Positions 9,582-10,128 of a stretch of 10,128 bases of DNA are shown piece after piece (position 1 is the stretch's first letter; each line of letters starts with the position of its first letter). The notes under the pieces are model-generated. The model had not been told where the DNA came from and made no database searches. It saw only the letters and a program-made list of their open reading frames with translations. The DNA is from an uncultured Frankiales bacterium (lineage in GTDB: Bacteria; Actinomycetota; Actinomycetes; Mycobacteriales; SCTD01), in the NCBI GenBank assembly GCA_946479905.1, contig CAMLIA010000159.1, positions 1 to 10,128 on the forward strand. The letters are read 5' to 3'. The translations under genes and the position numbers were made by a program.

Positions 9582-10128
9582 TGCGCCCCGGGGAGCGCCT
9601 GCTCGAGGCGGTCGAGGTCATGGACCGGCTGCGCTCCCCCGGCGGCTGCCCGTGGGACGCGAAGCAGACGCACGCGTCGCTCATGCCGTACCTGCTCGAG
9701 GAGGCCTACGAGACCTACGAGGCCCTCGAGACGGGCGACCTCGACCACCTGCGGGAGGAGCTCGGCGACCTGCTGCTCCAGATCCTGTTCCACGCACGGA
9801 TCTCCGCGGAGACGTCCTGGGGCATCGACGAGGTGGCCGGCGACCTGGTCGACAAGCTGGTGCGCCGGCACCCGCACGTGTTCGCGGGCGGCAGCGCGGA
9901 CGACCTCGAGGGGTCGTGGGAGGCGCTGAAGGCCGCCGAGAAGGGCCGGGTGTCGGTCACCGAGGGCATCCCGCTCGGGCAGCCCGCCCTGGCGCTGGCG
10001 GCCAAGCTCCAGCGCCGCGGGACGAGGGCCGGCGTCGCGCCGATGGCCGTCCAGGGCCTCGGGGGAGAGCTGTGGGAGCTGGTCGGCCGCTGCGTCGAGG
10101 CAGGCGTCGACCCCGAGGCGGAGCTGCG
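9581..10128 (+). CDS. mazG: Nucleoside triphosphate pyrophosphohydrolase MazG, 3'-truncated by window edge
   Basis: House-cleaning enzyme that hydrolyses NTPs and dNTPs (including damaged ones) to the monophosphate and pyrophosphate. 182 codons are visible and the frame runs off the window; full-length MazG with two domains is about 260-330 residues. Hallmarks: MDRLRSPGGCPWDAKQTHASL (14-34), the metal-binding EExxE motif at 40-44 (EEAYE) and ExxD at 60-63 (ELGD), then the RRHPHVF segment near 98-104. A second, partial MazG repeat begins with LAAKLQRRGTRAG. The GTG start at 9581 reuses the last G of the upstream TAG stop (TAGTG), implying translational coupling. The ATG at 9620 would remove part of the conserved first helix. 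Being next to mfd matches the mycobacterial order mfd-mazG, and both genes serve DNA integrity. There is no mazEF toxin pair here. Confidence 0.95.
   Translation, partial: MRPGERLLEAVEVMDRLRSPGGCPWDAKQTHASLMPYLLEEAYETYEALETGDLDHLREELGDLLLQILFHARISAETSWGIDEVAGDLVDKLVRRHPHVFAGGSADDLEGSWEALKAAEKGRVSVTEGIPLGQPALALAAKLQRRGTRAGVAPMAVQGLGGELWELVGRCVEAGVDPEAEL

Noticed and set aside
9581..10128. MazG as part of a toxin-antitoxin system
   Set aside because: No mazE or mazF is adjacent. The upstream gene is a foldase lipoprotein and the context (mfd-mazG) is the ordinary house-cleaning arrangement.

Overview
This window is a chromosomal segment of a high-GC Gram-positive bacterium (Actinomycetota). 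The reasons are the strongly G/C-ending codons, frequent GTG starts, an acid-tailed L25/CTC protein, a YbjQ protein under a MarR regulator, and the gene order prs - rplY - pth - mfd - mazG, which resembles the Mycobacterium and Streptomyces housekeeping neighbourhood. I cannot name a genus from sequence alone. The DNA is almost wholly coding. No gap exceeds about 110 bases, and I see no rRNA, tRNA, CRISPR array, insertion sequence or phage gene.

Layout. 1-645 is the 3' two-thirds of prs (PRPP synthetase). After two small hairpins comes a 657-residue PAS-GGDEF-EAL cyclic-di-GMP protein (756-2729) that carries an unusual C-terminal helix-turn-helix of the serine-recombinase accessory type. Next is the compact pair rplY-pth (2809-4071; 50S protein L25 and peptidyl-tRNA hydrolase). 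A MarR-family regulator on the minus strand (4075-4536) converges with pth, leaving 3 bases between the stop codons. It diverges from a YbjQ/UPF0145 gene (4575-4910). Their 38-bp shared control region holds a perfect 8-4-8 palindrome whose arms overlap the -10 boxes of two apparently leaderless promoters. Then come mfd (4987-8511; transcription-repair coupling factor), a SurA/parvulin-like lipoprotein foldase (8517-9581) and the start of mazG (9581-window end; NTP pyrophosphohydrolase), the last two overlapping by one base.

Functionally this is a core block: PRPP supply, ribosome assembly and peptidyl-tRNA recycling, transcription-coupled repair, secreted protein folding and nucleotide-pool cleaning. 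Two accessory insertions sit in it. The first is the c-di-GMP protein between prs and rplY. The second is the MarR/YbjQ pair between pth and mfd. These are the parts worth a second look, above all the fusion of a c-di-GMP turnover enzyme to a predicted DNA-binding domain, and the symmetrical operator with leaderless promoters.
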